Source: Pseudogracilibacillus sp037071985
GTDB lineage: Bacteria; Bacillota; Bacilli; Bacillales; Amphibacillaceae
DNA length: 64,000 nucleotides
Assembly (NCBI RefSeq): GCF_037071985.1
Contig: NZ_JAXHDF010000001.1
Coordinates: forward strand, 1 to 64,000
Reading direction: 5' to 3'
The notes under the pieces were generated by a model. It made no database searches, had not been told where the DNA came from, and was given only the letters and a program-made list of their open reading frames with translations. Positions 18,899 to 27,597 of the stretch are shown here, piece after piece (position 1 is the first letter of the stretch; each line of letters begins with the position of its first letter). Both the position numbers and the translations under genes were made by a program.

Positions 18899-19195
18899 TT
18901 ATCTGAAACCGAAGTTTTGTGATAATGCTTGGTCTTGTTGTTCCATTGCATCAGCCGTTTTTGTCAGCTGATCCTTAATATCATCCATAAGTTGAGCAAA
19001 GTTAGTTACTTTAGGTCTTAAATCTTCAAACTGTGTATTAAAGCTTTGAAAAGCTTGACCTTGCCATTGCTCCTCTAACTCCCTCTGTAAGCTTTCCAAT
19101 CGACCTAAGACTTCTCTGATTGTTTCAGCACTTTGGCCGTATTGGCCAGCTTTCTGCGTTAGTTCCGCTGGAGTCATTTTAATTTGCCCTGACAT
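18899..19195 (-). CDS. esxA: WXG100 family type VII substrate EsxA (YukE)
   Basis: A 98-residue helical-hairpin protein exported by the type VII machine. The WXG turn is W44-Q45-G46 (WQGQAF), flanked by two amphipathic helices. The C-terminus does not show the YxxxD/E export motif found in mycobacterial substrates. The ATG at 19195, giving MSGQIKMTP, fits family starts; an in-frame GTG two codons earlier is nearer the GGAGATGA site and cannot be excluded. It is the first gene of the operon, behind a strong promoter. Confidence 0.95.
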   Translation of the reverse strand: MSGQIKMTPAELTQKAGQYGQSAETIREVLGRLESLQRELEEQWQGQAFQSFNTQFEDLRPKVTNFAQLMDDIKDQLTKTADAMEQQDQALSQNFGFR

Positions 19196-19201
19196 AATCA
19201 C

Positions 19202-19569
19202 TCATCTCCTTTACTTTATTTAGGTATATAGTCCCGCAGATAAAACTACGAGTTTACTTACCTTAAAAAGGTATGGTAAAAGATAGCAAAATCAATGTCA
19301 ATGGCTTTTAAGTAAATTTCTAAAAATGATTCTTATGTCGCGTGAATTTTTTCCTTAAAATATGAACATTAACATATATCACATACTATTTTCCTGTTTT
19401 TGTAATATTAAAATAATCATAAAGAACTATCTTGCTCGAAGGTCTTTGCGACTAGGTTTTTTCTGTTTATTTCATTATTTATACTTTTTTATTTAAAAGT
19501 ATATTCTCCCTAACTTCTAAGAAATTTATGGTAAGATAATTTATAAGGTTAAATATTGGAGGGTTTCCG
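19202..19569. other. Intergenic region between esxA and a small membrane gene
   Basis: A divergent AT-rich region holding the esxA promoter at 19273-19301 and presumably the promoter of the plus-strand small gene. No further gene or repeat was recognised. Confidence 0.5.
19273..19301 (-). promoter_or_regulatory. Promoter of the type VII secretion operon
   Basis: Minus-strand TTGACA (19296-19301), 17-bp spacer, TACCAT (19273-19278), leaving a leader of about 70 nt before esxA. Confidence 0.65.
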
Positions 19570-19752
19570 ATGAAACGTTATTTAACTGCAATATGTATCG
19601 GGTTAAGTATGATATCTGTCATAGTAAGCTTCCGGTTCGATGTTAGGTGGAACGGAATAGCAGCATGGGGACTAGCCTGCTTATTTTTACTATGTGCAGC
19701 TTATTTTACAAGATATATTCCAAATAATGAAAGTAATAAAGATTCCATTTAA
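19570..19752 (+). CDS. Small two-helix membrane protein, unknown
   Basis: A 60-residue protein with two hydrophobic segments (about 4-21 and 30-47) joined by a short loop FRFDVRWNG, and a polar C-terminal tail. GGAGGG lies 7 nt before the ATG, which supports expression. No family was recognised. It is followed 24 bp later by the YciI-like gene on the same strand and may be cotranscribed. Confidence 0.65.
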   Translation: MKRYLTAICIGLSMISVIVSFRFDVRWNGIAAWGLACLFLLCAAYFTRYIPNNESNKDSI

Positions 19753-19779
19753 ATTTAGTATATACAGGGAGGAATAATG

Positions 19780-20058
19780 ATGAAATATTATGCAGCTTTT
19801 TTAACAATGAAAGATGAAGCAAAGAGTCAAAAACATCGTCCAGAACACCTCGATTTTTTGGAAGAAATGCGAAAACAAAAAAGAGTTTTATTATACGGTA
19901 GACTTGTAGATGGGGCTGGAGGTTTAATAATATACCAAGGAAATAACTTAGAAGAAGTTACAGAATGGGTAAAGCAAGATCCTTATGTAGAAGTTGGAGC
20001 TAGAGGATATGAAGTACATGAATGGGATATGCAAACAGATTACAAAATAAGTGAATAA
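19780..20058 (+). CDS. YciI family protein
   Basis: A 92-residue protein with the ferredoxin-like YCII fold: MKYYAAFLTM strand, HRPEHLDFLEEM helix, RLVDGAGGLIIYQG, and WVKQDPYVEVGA with the Asp-Pro typical of the family, near residue 70. A histidine in the HRPEHL segment corresponds to the conserved family histidine. Biochemical roles are poorly defined. The second of two adjacent ATGs is chosen because GGAGG is 7 nt away. Confidence 0.85.
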   Translation: MKYYAAFLTMKDEAKSQKHRPEHLDFLEEMRKQKRVLLYGRLVDGAGGLIIYQGNNLEEVTEWVKQDPYVEVGARGYEVHEWDMQTDYKISE

Positions 20059-20072
20059 ACTGTAAAAAAAAT

Positions 20073-20132
20073 AAAAATCGTTGATTATATATCTAATGCA
20101 TATTTCATGCAGAAGTATTATCAACGATTTTT
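20073..20132. terminator. Convergent terminator (YciI gene / typA)
   Basis: AAAAATCGTTGAT ... ATCAACGATTTTT, a 13-bp inverted repeat with a long loop between convergent genes. Confidence 0.75.
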
Positions 20133-20150
20133 AGATAGGGAAGATTATGT

Positions 20151-21977
20151 TTATTTATTTGTTCTCTTCGCCATTTTTTCACGTTCATTTTTATTTAAAA
20201 TCTTTTTCCGTAAGCGAATTGACTCTGGAGTTACTTCACAATATTCATCATCATTCAAATATTGGATCGCTTCTTCCAATGACATATCTCTAGTTTTTCG
20301 AATGATTGACGTTTGGTCTTTATTTGCGGAACGGATATTCGTTAAATGTTTCTCACGAGTAATATTTACGGTTAAATCGTTTTCTCGGTTATGTTCTCCA
20401 ACTATCATTCCGGCATAAACCTCAGTTCCAGGCTCAATAAAGATTGTACCTCTGTCTTCCAAGTGAAGAATACCATATGTGGAAGCTTTTCCGTTTTCAA
20501 GTGCTACGAGAACTCCTTGGCGTCGCCCTCCAACATACCCTTTCACAACCGGTTCATAGTCACTGAAGGTGTGATTAAGAATTCCATAACCTCTTGTTTG
20601 GGACAAGAATTCAGTTGTGTACCCTAATAACCCTCGTGATGGAACTTTGAAAATGAGTCGAACTTGTCCATTTCCATGATTAATCATATCCAACATTTCA
20701 CCTTTACGTTCACCAATCGATTCCATCACTGATCCAGTATACTCGTCTGGAACATCGATCTGCACTCGTTCCATCGGTTCACATGTTTTGCCATCAATTT
20801 CTTTCAAAATAACTTGAGGTTTAGATATTTGCAGTTCATATCCTTCTCTGCGCATATTTTCGATCAATATTGATAAGTGTAACTCACCTCGACCAGAAAC
20901 CGTCCAAGCATCGGGAGAATCGGTAGGTTCTACACGCAAGCTTACATCTGTTTCTAATTGCGTTTTTAAGCGTTCTTCAATTTTAGCAGACGTAATATAT
21001 TTTCCTTCTTTCCCTGCAAACGGACTATTATTTACGAGAAATGTCATTTGTAAAGTCGGTTCATCTATATGAAGCGGCGGTAAAGCCTCTGGGTGATCTA
21101 CCGGACAAATTGTTTCACCGATATTAATTTTGTCCATTCCGGAAACCGCGACAATATCTCCCGCTTTTGCTTCATTAATTTCAATCCGTTTTAACCCAAG
21201 AAATCCAAACAATTTAGTTACTCGGAAATTTTTCTTCGAACCGTCTTGCTTCATAACAACTACTTGATCCCCGACTTTTATTTTCCCACGCGATATGCGA
21301 CCAATACCGATTCTACCGACGAAGTCATTATAATCAAGTAATGTAACTTGTAATTGTAATGGTTCTTCTGTTAAATCAATAGGCGCAGGAACTTTTTCAA
21401 CAATCGTATCAAAAATTGGCTCCATTGTCTTTTCTTGAATTTCCGGTTCATAACCTGATGTTCCATTTAATGCCGAAGCATATAGTACAGAAAAATCAAG
21501 TTGCTCATCATTCGCTCCTAATTCAACAAATAAATCAAACACTTGATCAATTACTTCAATTGGGCGAGCATTAGGACGGTCCACTTTATTTAACACGACA
21601 ATAGGTTTTAACTCTTGCTCAAGTGCTTTTTTTAAAACGAATCGAGTTTGTGGCATCGTCCCTTCATAGGCGTCAACAACTAGTATAACACCATCAACCA
21701 TTTTCATAATCCGTTCAACTTCTCCACCAAAATCTGCGTGACCTGGTGTATCTAATATATTGATTGTTTTATCTTTATAGTGAATCGCAGTATTTTTGGC
21801 TAAGATAGTAATTCCTCGTTCCCTCTCAATATCTCCAGAATCCATCGCCCGTGATTCCACTTGTTCATGTTCTGCAAATGTTCCCGAATACCTTAACAAT
21901 TGATCAACTAATGTTGTTTTTCCATGGTCAACATGGGCAATAATTGCAATATTCCGGATATCTTCTCTTAATTTCAT
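20151..21977 (-). CDS. typA: Translational GTPase TypA/BipA
   Basis: A 608-residue ribosome-associated GTPase involved in 50S assembly and stress or cold adaptation. G1 AHVDHGKTT is at residues about 14-22, G3 DTPGHADFGGEVER at about 76, and G4 NKVDRP at about 130. EF-G-like domains II, III and V and the TypA-specific C-terminal domain follow. The C-terminus is lysine/arginine-rich (KKILNKNEREKMAKR). Length matches the family. Confidence 0.97.
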   Translation of the reverse strand: MKLREDIRNIAIIAHVDHGKTTLVDQLLRYSGTFAEHEQVESRAMDSGDIERERGITILAKNTAIHYKDKTINILDTPGHADFGGEVERIMKMVDGVILVVDAYEGTMPQTRFVLKKALEQELKPIVVLNKVDRPNARPIEVIDQVFDLFVELGANDEQLDFSVLYASALNGTSGYEPEIQEKTMEPIFDTIVEKVPAPIDLTEEPLQLQVTLLDYNDFVGRIGIGRISRGKIKVGDQVVVMKQDGSKKNFRVTKLFGFLGLKRIEINEAKAGDIVAVSGMDKINIGETICPVDHPEALPPLHIDEPTLQMTFLVNNSPFAGKEGKYITSAKIEERLKTQLETDVSLRVEPTDSPDAWTVSGRGELHLSILIENMRREGYELQISKPQVILKEIDGKTCEPMERVQIDVPDEYTGSVMESIGERKGEMLDMINHGNGQVRLIFKVPSRGLLGYTTEFLSQTRGYGILNHTFSDYEPVVKGYVGGRRQGVLVALENGKASTYGILHLEDRGTIFIEPGTEVYAGMIVGEHNRENDLTVNITREKHLTNIRSANKDQTSIIRKTRDMSLEEAIQYLNDDEYCEVTPESIRLRKKILNKNEREKMAKRTNK

Positions 21978-22019
21978 GGATGTACGCTCCTCATTGTAAA
22001 AAATCCTTAAAGCGTTACT

Positions 22020-22028
22020 AGTATACCA
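22020..22028 (-). promoter_or_regulatory. Extended -10 promoter of typA
   Basis: Minus-strand TGGTATACT (TG-n-TATACT) about 45 bp before the typA start. No good -35 box is visible, which is acceptable for an extended -10 promoter. Confidence 0.45.
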
Positions 22029-22084
22029 TATGAGTTACGAGTTCTGAGATGTTTTATCTTAATTTTAATAAAAAAAGTGCATAA

Positions 22085-22696
22085 TTAGTCATGAGAAGAA
22101 TATCGCTCTACGTCTTCCACATAACCAACATCTTCATCACTATTCGGATACATTTCATTATAACTATCCCTATCACCGAAAAAGTCTGAAGGAGTTTCCG
22201 AGGTGCCATAACGGCTTACTTCTTGCCATGCATCTTCAGCATCGTAACCTACTTGCGTTTCTGCCGTAACTTCATCTGGATTAATATTCGGACTATACAC
22301 TTCTTCTTCTACTGGACGATTTCGTTTAAAAATCCTTTCATCATCTTCCGCATGTTCTCGACAAGTGTCTGCAGTCGGTACAGCTTTTAATCGATCGTAT
22401 GCGATATCCAGACTACAAACTTTGCATATACCATAAGTCCCTTCATCAATTGCATGAAGGGCTTCATTTATTTCTTCGAGTTCTCTTTCGGCGTGCTCAT
22501 TCAAGGCAATATCCTTTTCTCGTTCATACATTTCAGTACCCATATCTCCTGGGTGATTATCGTAGCTTGATAATTCACCAACAGCATCTGTAAATGACGT
22601 TTCTAGACCAAAACGGTCTTGCACCTGGCGGATCATTTGACTTTGTCTAGTTAATAATATCTCTTTCAATTCATTTGTCTGCTCATTTGTCAGCAT
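22085..22696 (-). CDS. yteA: YteA family DksA/TraR-type zinc-finger protein
   Basis: A protein of about 203 residues with an N-terminal helical region and a C4-type zinc finger: CKVCSLDIAYDR followed by ADTCREHA (residues about 90-115). The layout matches the YteA family of Bacillus, which is related to DksA/TraR but of uncertain function. The tail is acidic. The in-frame ATG at 22696 is chosen; a TTG at 22714 lies within the GGAGG ribosome binding site itself. Confidence 0.88.
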   Translation of the reverse strand: MLTNEQTNELKEILLTRQSQMIRQVQDRFGLETSFTDAVGELSSYDNHPGDMGTEMYEREKDIALNEHAERELEEINEALHAIDEGTYGICKVCSLDIAYDRLKAVPTADTCREHAEDDERIFKRNRPVEEEVYSPNINPDEVTAETQVGYDAEDAWQEVSRYGTSETPSDFFGDRDSYNEMYPNSDEDVGYVEDVERYSSHD

Positions 22697-22970
22697 TGAA
22701 TCATCAACCTCCAATAATCTGATAAAGTTTTTGATACTAAGGTGGCCAATAATAAAAATAACCTGTAAAGTTTATATGCCTTATTTATTCCATTTTAAAC
22801 ATTGCTTTTTCTATTAAGACCTTGTACAACTCACTTTTGTTCTTCTTTATACTATGTGTGTTATTAGTAAAATGATTCTTTCTTTTACAGTAAAATGTAT
22901 GTTAATATGTGGATTAGATGGCAATTATAATTATTGAAATTTTTAATTTATTGTAAAAGAGGGAGTGGAT

Positions 22971-23843
22971 ATGATGACACAGAAACAAACAATAGGATTT
23001 GTCGGTACTGGTGTTATGGGAAAAAGTATGGCAAAACATTTACTGTATAATGGTTATCCTTTACATGTTCATACTCGCACAAAAGAAAAAGCAGAAGACT
23101 TGCTCAAGGCAGGTGCAGTTTGGGAGGATTCGGTAGAGAGTCTGACTAAAGCCTCTGATGTAATTATTACAATTATTGGCACTCCACTTGATGTTGAAGA
23201 AGTATATTTGGGTGGAAAAGGTATTATCAAAAATGCCAAATCAGGTACTTATATCATTGACATGACTACTTCCAAACCTTCTTTAGCAGTTGACATATAC
23301 AAGGCTGCAAAAGAAAAAGATGTATATGCACTTGATGCTCCGGTTTCAGGAGGAGATGTTGGAGCGCGTGAAGCTAAATTGGCTATTATGGTTGGCGGAG
23401 ATAAAGAAGCTTTTGAGAAGATGTTACCTATTTTTGAAACAATGGGAGAAAATATTATATTACAAGGTGAAGCTGGTGCAGGTCAACATACCAAAATGGT
23501 CAACCAAATTTCAATTGCGCCTGCCATGATTGGTATTTGTGAAGCACTAATGTATGCAAAAAAAGCTCAACTTGATCCATCTACTGTACTAGAGTCTATC
23601 TCTACAGGAGCCGCTGGTAGCTGGTCGTTATCCAATTACGCACCACGGATGATAAAAGGTGATTTTGCGCCTGGATTTGCCATTAAACATTTTATAAAAG
23701 ATATGAAAATCGCACAGGAATCTGCAAAAGAAATGAACCTTCCTACTCCAAGTTTAACTATGGCATTAGAAATGTACGAAGAACTAGCCAATCAGGGCGA
23801 AGATGAAAGCGGAATTCATGCATTAATTAAATATTTTGAATAA
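22971..23843 (+). CDS. ykwC: NAD(P)-dependent beta-hydroxyacid dehydrogenase (YkwC-like)
   Basis: A 290-residue member of the 3-hydroxyisobutyrate dehydrogenase family. A Rossmann motif GFVGTGVMGKSMAKHL sits at the N-terminus, the substrate loop DAPVSGGDVGA is near residue 121, and the catalytic lysine is in GQHTKMVNQ near residue 170. The substrate is unknown. GAGGGAG precedes two adjacent ATGs (22971 and 22974). It ends next to a large palindromic terminator element. Confidence 0.9.
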   Translation: MMTQKQTIGFVGTGVMGKSMAKHLLYNGYPLHVHTRTKEKAEDLLKAGAVWEDSVESLTKASDVIITIIGTPLDVEEVYLGGKGIIKNAKSGTYIIDMTTSKPSLAVDIYKAAKEKDVYALDAPVSGGDVGAREAKLAIMVGGDKEAFEKMLPIFETMGENIILQGEAGAGQHTKMVNQISIAPAMIGICEALMYAKKAQLDPSTVLESISTGAAGSWSLSNYAPRMIKGDFAPGFAIKHFIKDMKIAQESAKEMNLPTPSLTMALEMYEELANQGEDESGIHALIKYFE

Positions 23844-23849
23844 CGAGGA

Positions 23850-24091
23850 TTGAGGTTGGGACAAAACGAAATAGTAGATATGAAACACGAACAATATCTC
23901 AAGTTAGCGAAAGAAATATACGGAGACTCCTGCCAGAAGAAAAGCCTCGATAAGACACTGAAAGGCGAAGCCTAAAAGGGCTTATCAGCGCTGGCGGAAA
24001 GCGAAGTATATTTCTGTAGCGACTATTATTAACGTAATTATTCGTGTTTCAATAATTCTTTCTAGCTTATGTCCCAGCCTCAACCTTTTTT
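23850..24091. repeat. Palindromic repeat element A inside a terminator stem
   Basis: The outer arms TTGAGGTTGGGACA (23850-23863) and TGTCCCAGCCTCAA (24070-24083) are followed by T6, forming a terminator for the plus-strand gene. The ~200-nt loop holds nested inverted repeats: GAAACACGAA/TTCGTGTTTC, GAAATATAC/GTATATTTC and CTCCTGCC/GGCGGAAAGC. The inner core is related to elements B, C, D and E. Confidence 0.75.
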
Positions 24092-24111
24092 AGCAGACAA
24101 AGCCGAGTTTT

Positions 24112-24411
24112 CTAGTTCTCCCGCTTTTGTGCAACTTCTTCAATCACAAAAGCTAGATCGTCATTCCCAAATAATTGTAAAACTTGCTGGACAACTTCAA
24201 TTGAAATTTCTTCCGATTCCTCTTTAGGAACCGTGTTCTCTATCGCTTCTAACAATGCTTTATTTTCAGGTTGACTAGGATACGCTTCTTTATAAAGAGT
24301 AATTGCATCCAAATTATTATTTACACACCATTGAGCAAATATTAACACCATCATTTGCTCTTCATTCTGATAATTTTCAATGATCAACTGATCTTTTCTA
24401 CTCAGTTTCAT
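24112..24411 (-). CDS. Small acidic protein of unknown function
   Basis: A 99-residue predicted helical, acidic protein (start MKLSRKDQL). No family was recognised with confidence. The ATG at 24411 is preceded by AGGTG at 6 nt; an upstream GTG (24420) overlaps this site. The gene begins 13 bp after the methyltransferase gene and is probably cotranscribed with it. Confidence 0.7.
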   Translation of the reverse strand: MKLSRKDQLIIENYQNEEQMMVLIFAQWCVNNNLDAITLYKEAYPSQPENKALLEAIENTVPKEESEEISIEVVQQVLQLFGNDDLAFVIEEVAQKREN

Positions 24412-24424
24412 GATGAACACCTAC

Positions 24425-25108
24425 TCACTTTTTTTCAAATATAAAAACCCACATGAAAGATACAGCCTGTTTTAATTCTAATGGAAACCCTTCTATTTTT
24501 TGATCTGTTACTCCTTTTTTATGCACTCCAAAACTATCTAAAAGTGTAAATCCATTTTCAATTGCAAGTTGAGCAAAATCCCAAGGCATCATTGAATTAA
24601 TAATTACTTCTTCACCATAAACTCGACGATATCCATGCATTCTTGGTCTAGCTGTTGGCCCTAAAATCCCTGCACATACTAAGCCTTTTTGTTTAAGAAT
24701 ACGTTTAATCTCCATCAGAGCCAAGGAGGGATTCTTTATCCATTCTAAAACATTAATTGCTAAAACCCCATCAAATTTATTCGAAGGATAGGGTAAATCC
24801 AAAATACTTCCTTGTTGAAAGGATATATGTTTAAAGCGCTCTTTCGCTAACTCTATCATTTCCGGAGAAAGGTCAATTCCTTCAGCTTGAAAACCAGCCT
24901 TGTTTAACATATTGGTACCATATCCATTGCCGCAGCCTATATCAATTACTTTATTATCTTTATGTAAGTAGTTACTCATAAAAGGGACAATGTCTTTTCG
25001 ACTGCCTTTTTTCCACATAACTTCACTTCGCTCATTCCAAAACGTTGCTCGATCATCCCACTCTTGTTTTGCTGCAATCTCCCAGTCAGACGAATTCACA
25101 TCAAGCAC
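24425..25108 (-). CDS. Class I SAM-dependent methyltransferase
   Basis: A 227-residue protein with Rossmann methyltransferase motifs: motif I VIDIGCGNGYGT (residues about 53-64), motif II AEGIDLSPEMIE (about 75-86), and a motif IV-like LAINVLEWI (about 115). This belongs to the broad UbiE/methyltransferase_11 group. The substrate cannot be told from sequence. It precedes the small acidic gene, and its start faces element B. Confidence 0.85.
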   Translation of the reverse strand: MLDVNSSDWEIAAKQEWDDRATFWNERSEVMWKKGSRKDIVPFMSNYLHKDNKVIDIGCGNGYGTNMLNKAGFQAEGIDLSPEMIELAKERFKHISFQQGSILDLPYPSNKFDGVLAINVLEWIKNPSLALMEIKRILKQKGLVCAGILGPTARPRMHGYRRVYGEEVIINSMMPWDFAQLAIENGFTLLDSFGVHKKGVTDQKIEGFPLELKQAVSFMWVFIFEKK

Positions 25109-25140
25109 TCCTTTTAAAACATATTTATTGTTGTAAACAC

Positions 25141-25829
25141 CTCAACTTTCACAAAGTAAGGTTAAACAGATACATGGCTTAACAGGAAATTGACTCCATT
25201 TGATATCTTGATAACATTAACACATGATAAAACTGTTTTGCATAAAAAAAGTAAACTGTGCAGCAACTTTAGAAGGTAATTGCCTTACCGCTACAGAAAT
25301 ATGCTACGCTGGGATGGACACTGTTGACTGAATTTAAGAATCGACAACAACAATCCTTTCTTTCATTGAATAAAAACTACATGCTAGCGTAGGTAAAATA
25401 CGAAGACTCCTGCAGGAACAGCGACAGGGGAACGCAGACTAAGTACGCCACGTCCTGTGGCAACGTCTGCACTAGTACATCCTGTACGTCGGAAGATCCT
25501 TGTAGCTTCTCGTTAACGAGAAGCTACAGAAGCTGAGGCCGTGCCTGCGGTAAAGGAGACACTGTAAAAGCAAACGATAGTGCAGCTTGAACAGATGTCG
25601 CTCTTATGCCTGTGGTGAAAGCGAAGTGTTTTTCCGAAGCGGCTTCCTGAATTTAATAAAGTTGATGCAATTACTGCACAGTTTATATCAAGTGCGCCGA
25701 TGAAATATCTTGGAATACAGTTGGATTTTCAAACAACCAGTTAATTGAAAATACAACTAAGGAAATGAATCTCTAAACTTCCTAATACTACCAAGGTTTT
25801 TTTATCTATTTCACGCTGCGAAAGTTAAG
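25141..25829. mobile_element. Transposase-less element B (MITE-like) with palindromic core
   Basis: About 690 bp without a coding frame. The ends are inverted: left CTCAACTTTCACA (25141-25153) and right TGCGAAAGTTAAG (25817-25829). Inner boundaries are also inverted: AAACTGTGCAG near 25253 and CTGCACAGTTT near 25671. Its left ~120 bp and right ~150 bp match element D at 41982-42660. Flanks TAAACAC/TAAACAA could be an imperfect target duplication. The middle holds the palindromic repeat family, including AGCTTCTCGTTAACGAGAAGCT. Confidence 0.7.
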
Positions 25830-25871
25830 TAAACAATTACTACGATTGGATTTCCATATGTAGTCCTATTT

Positions 25872-25905
25872 AAAAAAGCTTATCTCATTATAGAGATAAG
25901 CTTTT
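25872..25905 (-). terminator. Terminator of the cold-shock gene
   Basis: AAAAAAGCTTATCTC...GAGATAAGCTTTT hairpin 15 bp past the stop codon. Confidence 0.85.
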
Positions 25906-25919
25906 CACTGTCAAATATA

Positions 25920-26120
25920 TTATAGCGCAGAAACGTTAGCTGCTTGTGGTCCACGGTTTCCTTCGACGATTTCGAATTCAACGTCTTGACCTTCTTCAAG
26001 AGTTTTGAAACCTTCAGATTGGATAGCTGAGAAATGTACGAATACGTCGTCTCCATCTTCACGCTCGATAAATCCGAAGCCTTTTTCTGCATTAAACCAT
26101 TTAACTTTACCAGTCATCAT
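25920..26120 (-). CDS. cspD: Cold-shock protein (CspA/CspD family)
   Basis: A 66-residue OB-fold RNA chaperone. RNP1 KGFGFIE and RNP2 VFVHFSAI are both present, and the rest, including FEIVEGNRGPQAANV, is close to B. subtilis CspD. AAGGAGGT lies 8 nt before the ATG at 26120; a second ATG follows directly. The gene is preceded by more than 140 nt with no other gene, so a long 5' leader as in other csp genes is possible (inference). Confidence 0.95.
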   Translation of the reverse strand: MMTGKVKWFNAEKGFGFIEREDGDDVFVHFSAIQSEGFKTLEEGQDVEFEIVEGNRGPQAANVSAL

Positions 26121-26379
26121 TAAGAATGACCTCCTTATACAAATATCGTGCAAAGTAATTGAATCAATACTTTTACACCACTTGTTAAAGAGATCGTAAA
26201 GTATTTTTTTAATCAATTGCCTTTTGCTATTACTAACTTTACCCTTTATCTTAAAAAAATGCAAGCGAATAACAACAATTATTAAAATATTTTTTCGACA
26301 CGACTTAATTCTTCAAATTTTAACATAATTCTACAACATCTACACAACATAAGGTAAAACATAATTGAGGTGAGGTCAT

Positions 26380-27096
26380 TTGATTGAAACTCTTGTCGTT
26401 GTCGTTCGATCTATTATCGCTTTTATTTCTTTACTTATTTTTGCCAGAATATTAGGTAAACAACAAATTAGTCAATTATCCTTCTTTGATTATATAACAG
26501 GGATTACTATCGGTTCAATAGCAGCTACTCTCACAACAGATCTAACGAGTAGAGCTTGGCCTCATTGGGTAGGTTTATTGACTTGGACAATTCTTGTTTT
26601 TATTTTTCAGTGGTCTGTTCTAAAAGGAAGAACAATAGCAAAATATATTGACGGTGAGCCTGCTGTCGTTATTATGAATGGTAAAATAATGGAAGAAACA
26701 TTAAAGAAGATAAAGTATCGGGCTTCCGATTTACTAAAACTACTGCGTGAAAAACAAATATTTGATATTAGTGAAGTAGAGTATGCAGTCTTCGAAACAA
26801 GTGGAGAACTTTCCATCTTAAAAAAATCTGAATATCAACCCCTTACTCCAAAAGATATTGGACTTTTAACTCCCTATAAAGGAATGAGCAAAGAATTAAT
26901 CTACGATGGTAAAGTGATGGAACAAAATTTATTATACATCGATAAAGATAAAGACTGGCTCCTCAATCAAATACGTGCTTACGGATTTGGTGCATTTGAA
27001 GAAGTTTTTTTAGCCCTTATTGATGAAACAGGCAATATGTTTATTGATGGTTATAAAGATTCAATTGATCCGAAAGAACAAAAAAGCTTAGAATAG
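26380..27096 (+). CDS. DUF421 (YetF-like) membrane protein
   Basis: A 238-residue protein. Three transmembrane helices (residues about 1-90) include FARILGKQQISQLSFFDYI and GITIGSIAA. The cytoplasmic DUF421 domain follows, with the conserved segments KPAVVIMNGKI-like (here GEPAVVIMNGKIM), LLREKQIFDISEVEYAV and ETSGELSILKK. The family is common in Bacillus, and its function is poorly known. The start is TTG behind GAGGTGAGG. It is followed at once by a DUF4363 gene, its usual partner. Confidence 0.88.
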   Translation: MIETLVVVVRSIIAFISLLIFARILGKQQISQLSFFDYITGITIGSIAATLTTDLTSRAWPHWVGLLTWTILVFIFQWSVLKGRTIAKYIDGEPAVVIMNGKIMEETLKKIKYRASDLLKLLREKQIFDISEVEYAVFETSGELSILKKSEYQPLTPKDIGLLTPYKGMSKELIYDGKVMEQNLLYIDKDKDWLLNQIRAYGFGAFEEVFLALIDETGNMFIDGYKDSIDPKEQKSLE

Positions 27097-27105
27097 GTGA
27101 GTGTA

Positions 27106-27471
27106 GTGAAACGAAGTGTCCGGATTATCATACCGATTATTTTAATAGCTATTTTTATTGCTGTTATGACAACAGGTGCTCTATTAAAACGACCATTTGG
27201 AACAGAGGATGATGTAATGGAATTAATTGCAAAAATGGAAACAGAAGTGCTAAATAATGAATGGGATAAAGCTTCACAGCATTTAGATGAGGCAAAAAAA
27301 GCATGGACAAAAGTAGTCCATCGAATCCAATTCAGTGCAGAAAGAGGAGAAATAAGCACCTTACATAAATCATTGGATCGAACAGAGGGATTTATTAAAG
27401 CAGAAGATGTTGGAGGCGCCATGGCCGAATTAGCTGAAGCACGACATATATGGAAGGAGCTAGGGAAATAG
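27106..27471 (+). CDS. DUF4363 family protein
   Basis: A 121-residue protein with an N-terminal membrane anchor (residues about 5-25) and an extracytoplasmic helical domain with repeated AWTKVVHRIQ- and LAEARHIWKEL-type helices, as in DUF4363. DUF4363 genes regularly follow DUF421 genes. The GTG at 27106 is preferred because AGGTGA lies 5 nt upstream. Confidence 0.8.
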   Translation: MKRSVRIIIPIILIAIFIAVMTTGALLKRPFGTEDDVMELIAKMETEVLNNEWDKASQHLDEAKKAWTKVVHRIQFSAERGEISTLHKSLDRTEGFIKAEDVGGAMAELAEARHIWKELGK

Positions 27472-27597
27472 GGCTGTCATATCAGATATAACGAAATACA
27501 ATCTTGCTTCTGGCAAGTATATTTAAATAATCTTACCATGATTAGCAAAGTGTACCGTATTTTCTGTCTAGCGCTTATTCAGACAGCCCTAATTTTA
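27470..27597 (+). terminator. Large-loop terminator
   Basis: GGGCTGTC (27471-27478) pairs with GACAGCCC (27582-27589), followed by TAATTTTATT. The loop is about 100 nt. It lies between convergent genes. Confidence 0.6.

Noticed and set aside
25920..26264. Extended 114-codon version of the cold-shock gene
   Set aside because: The first 48 codons lie upstream of the AAGGAGGT site and are not Csp-like; the real start is 26120.
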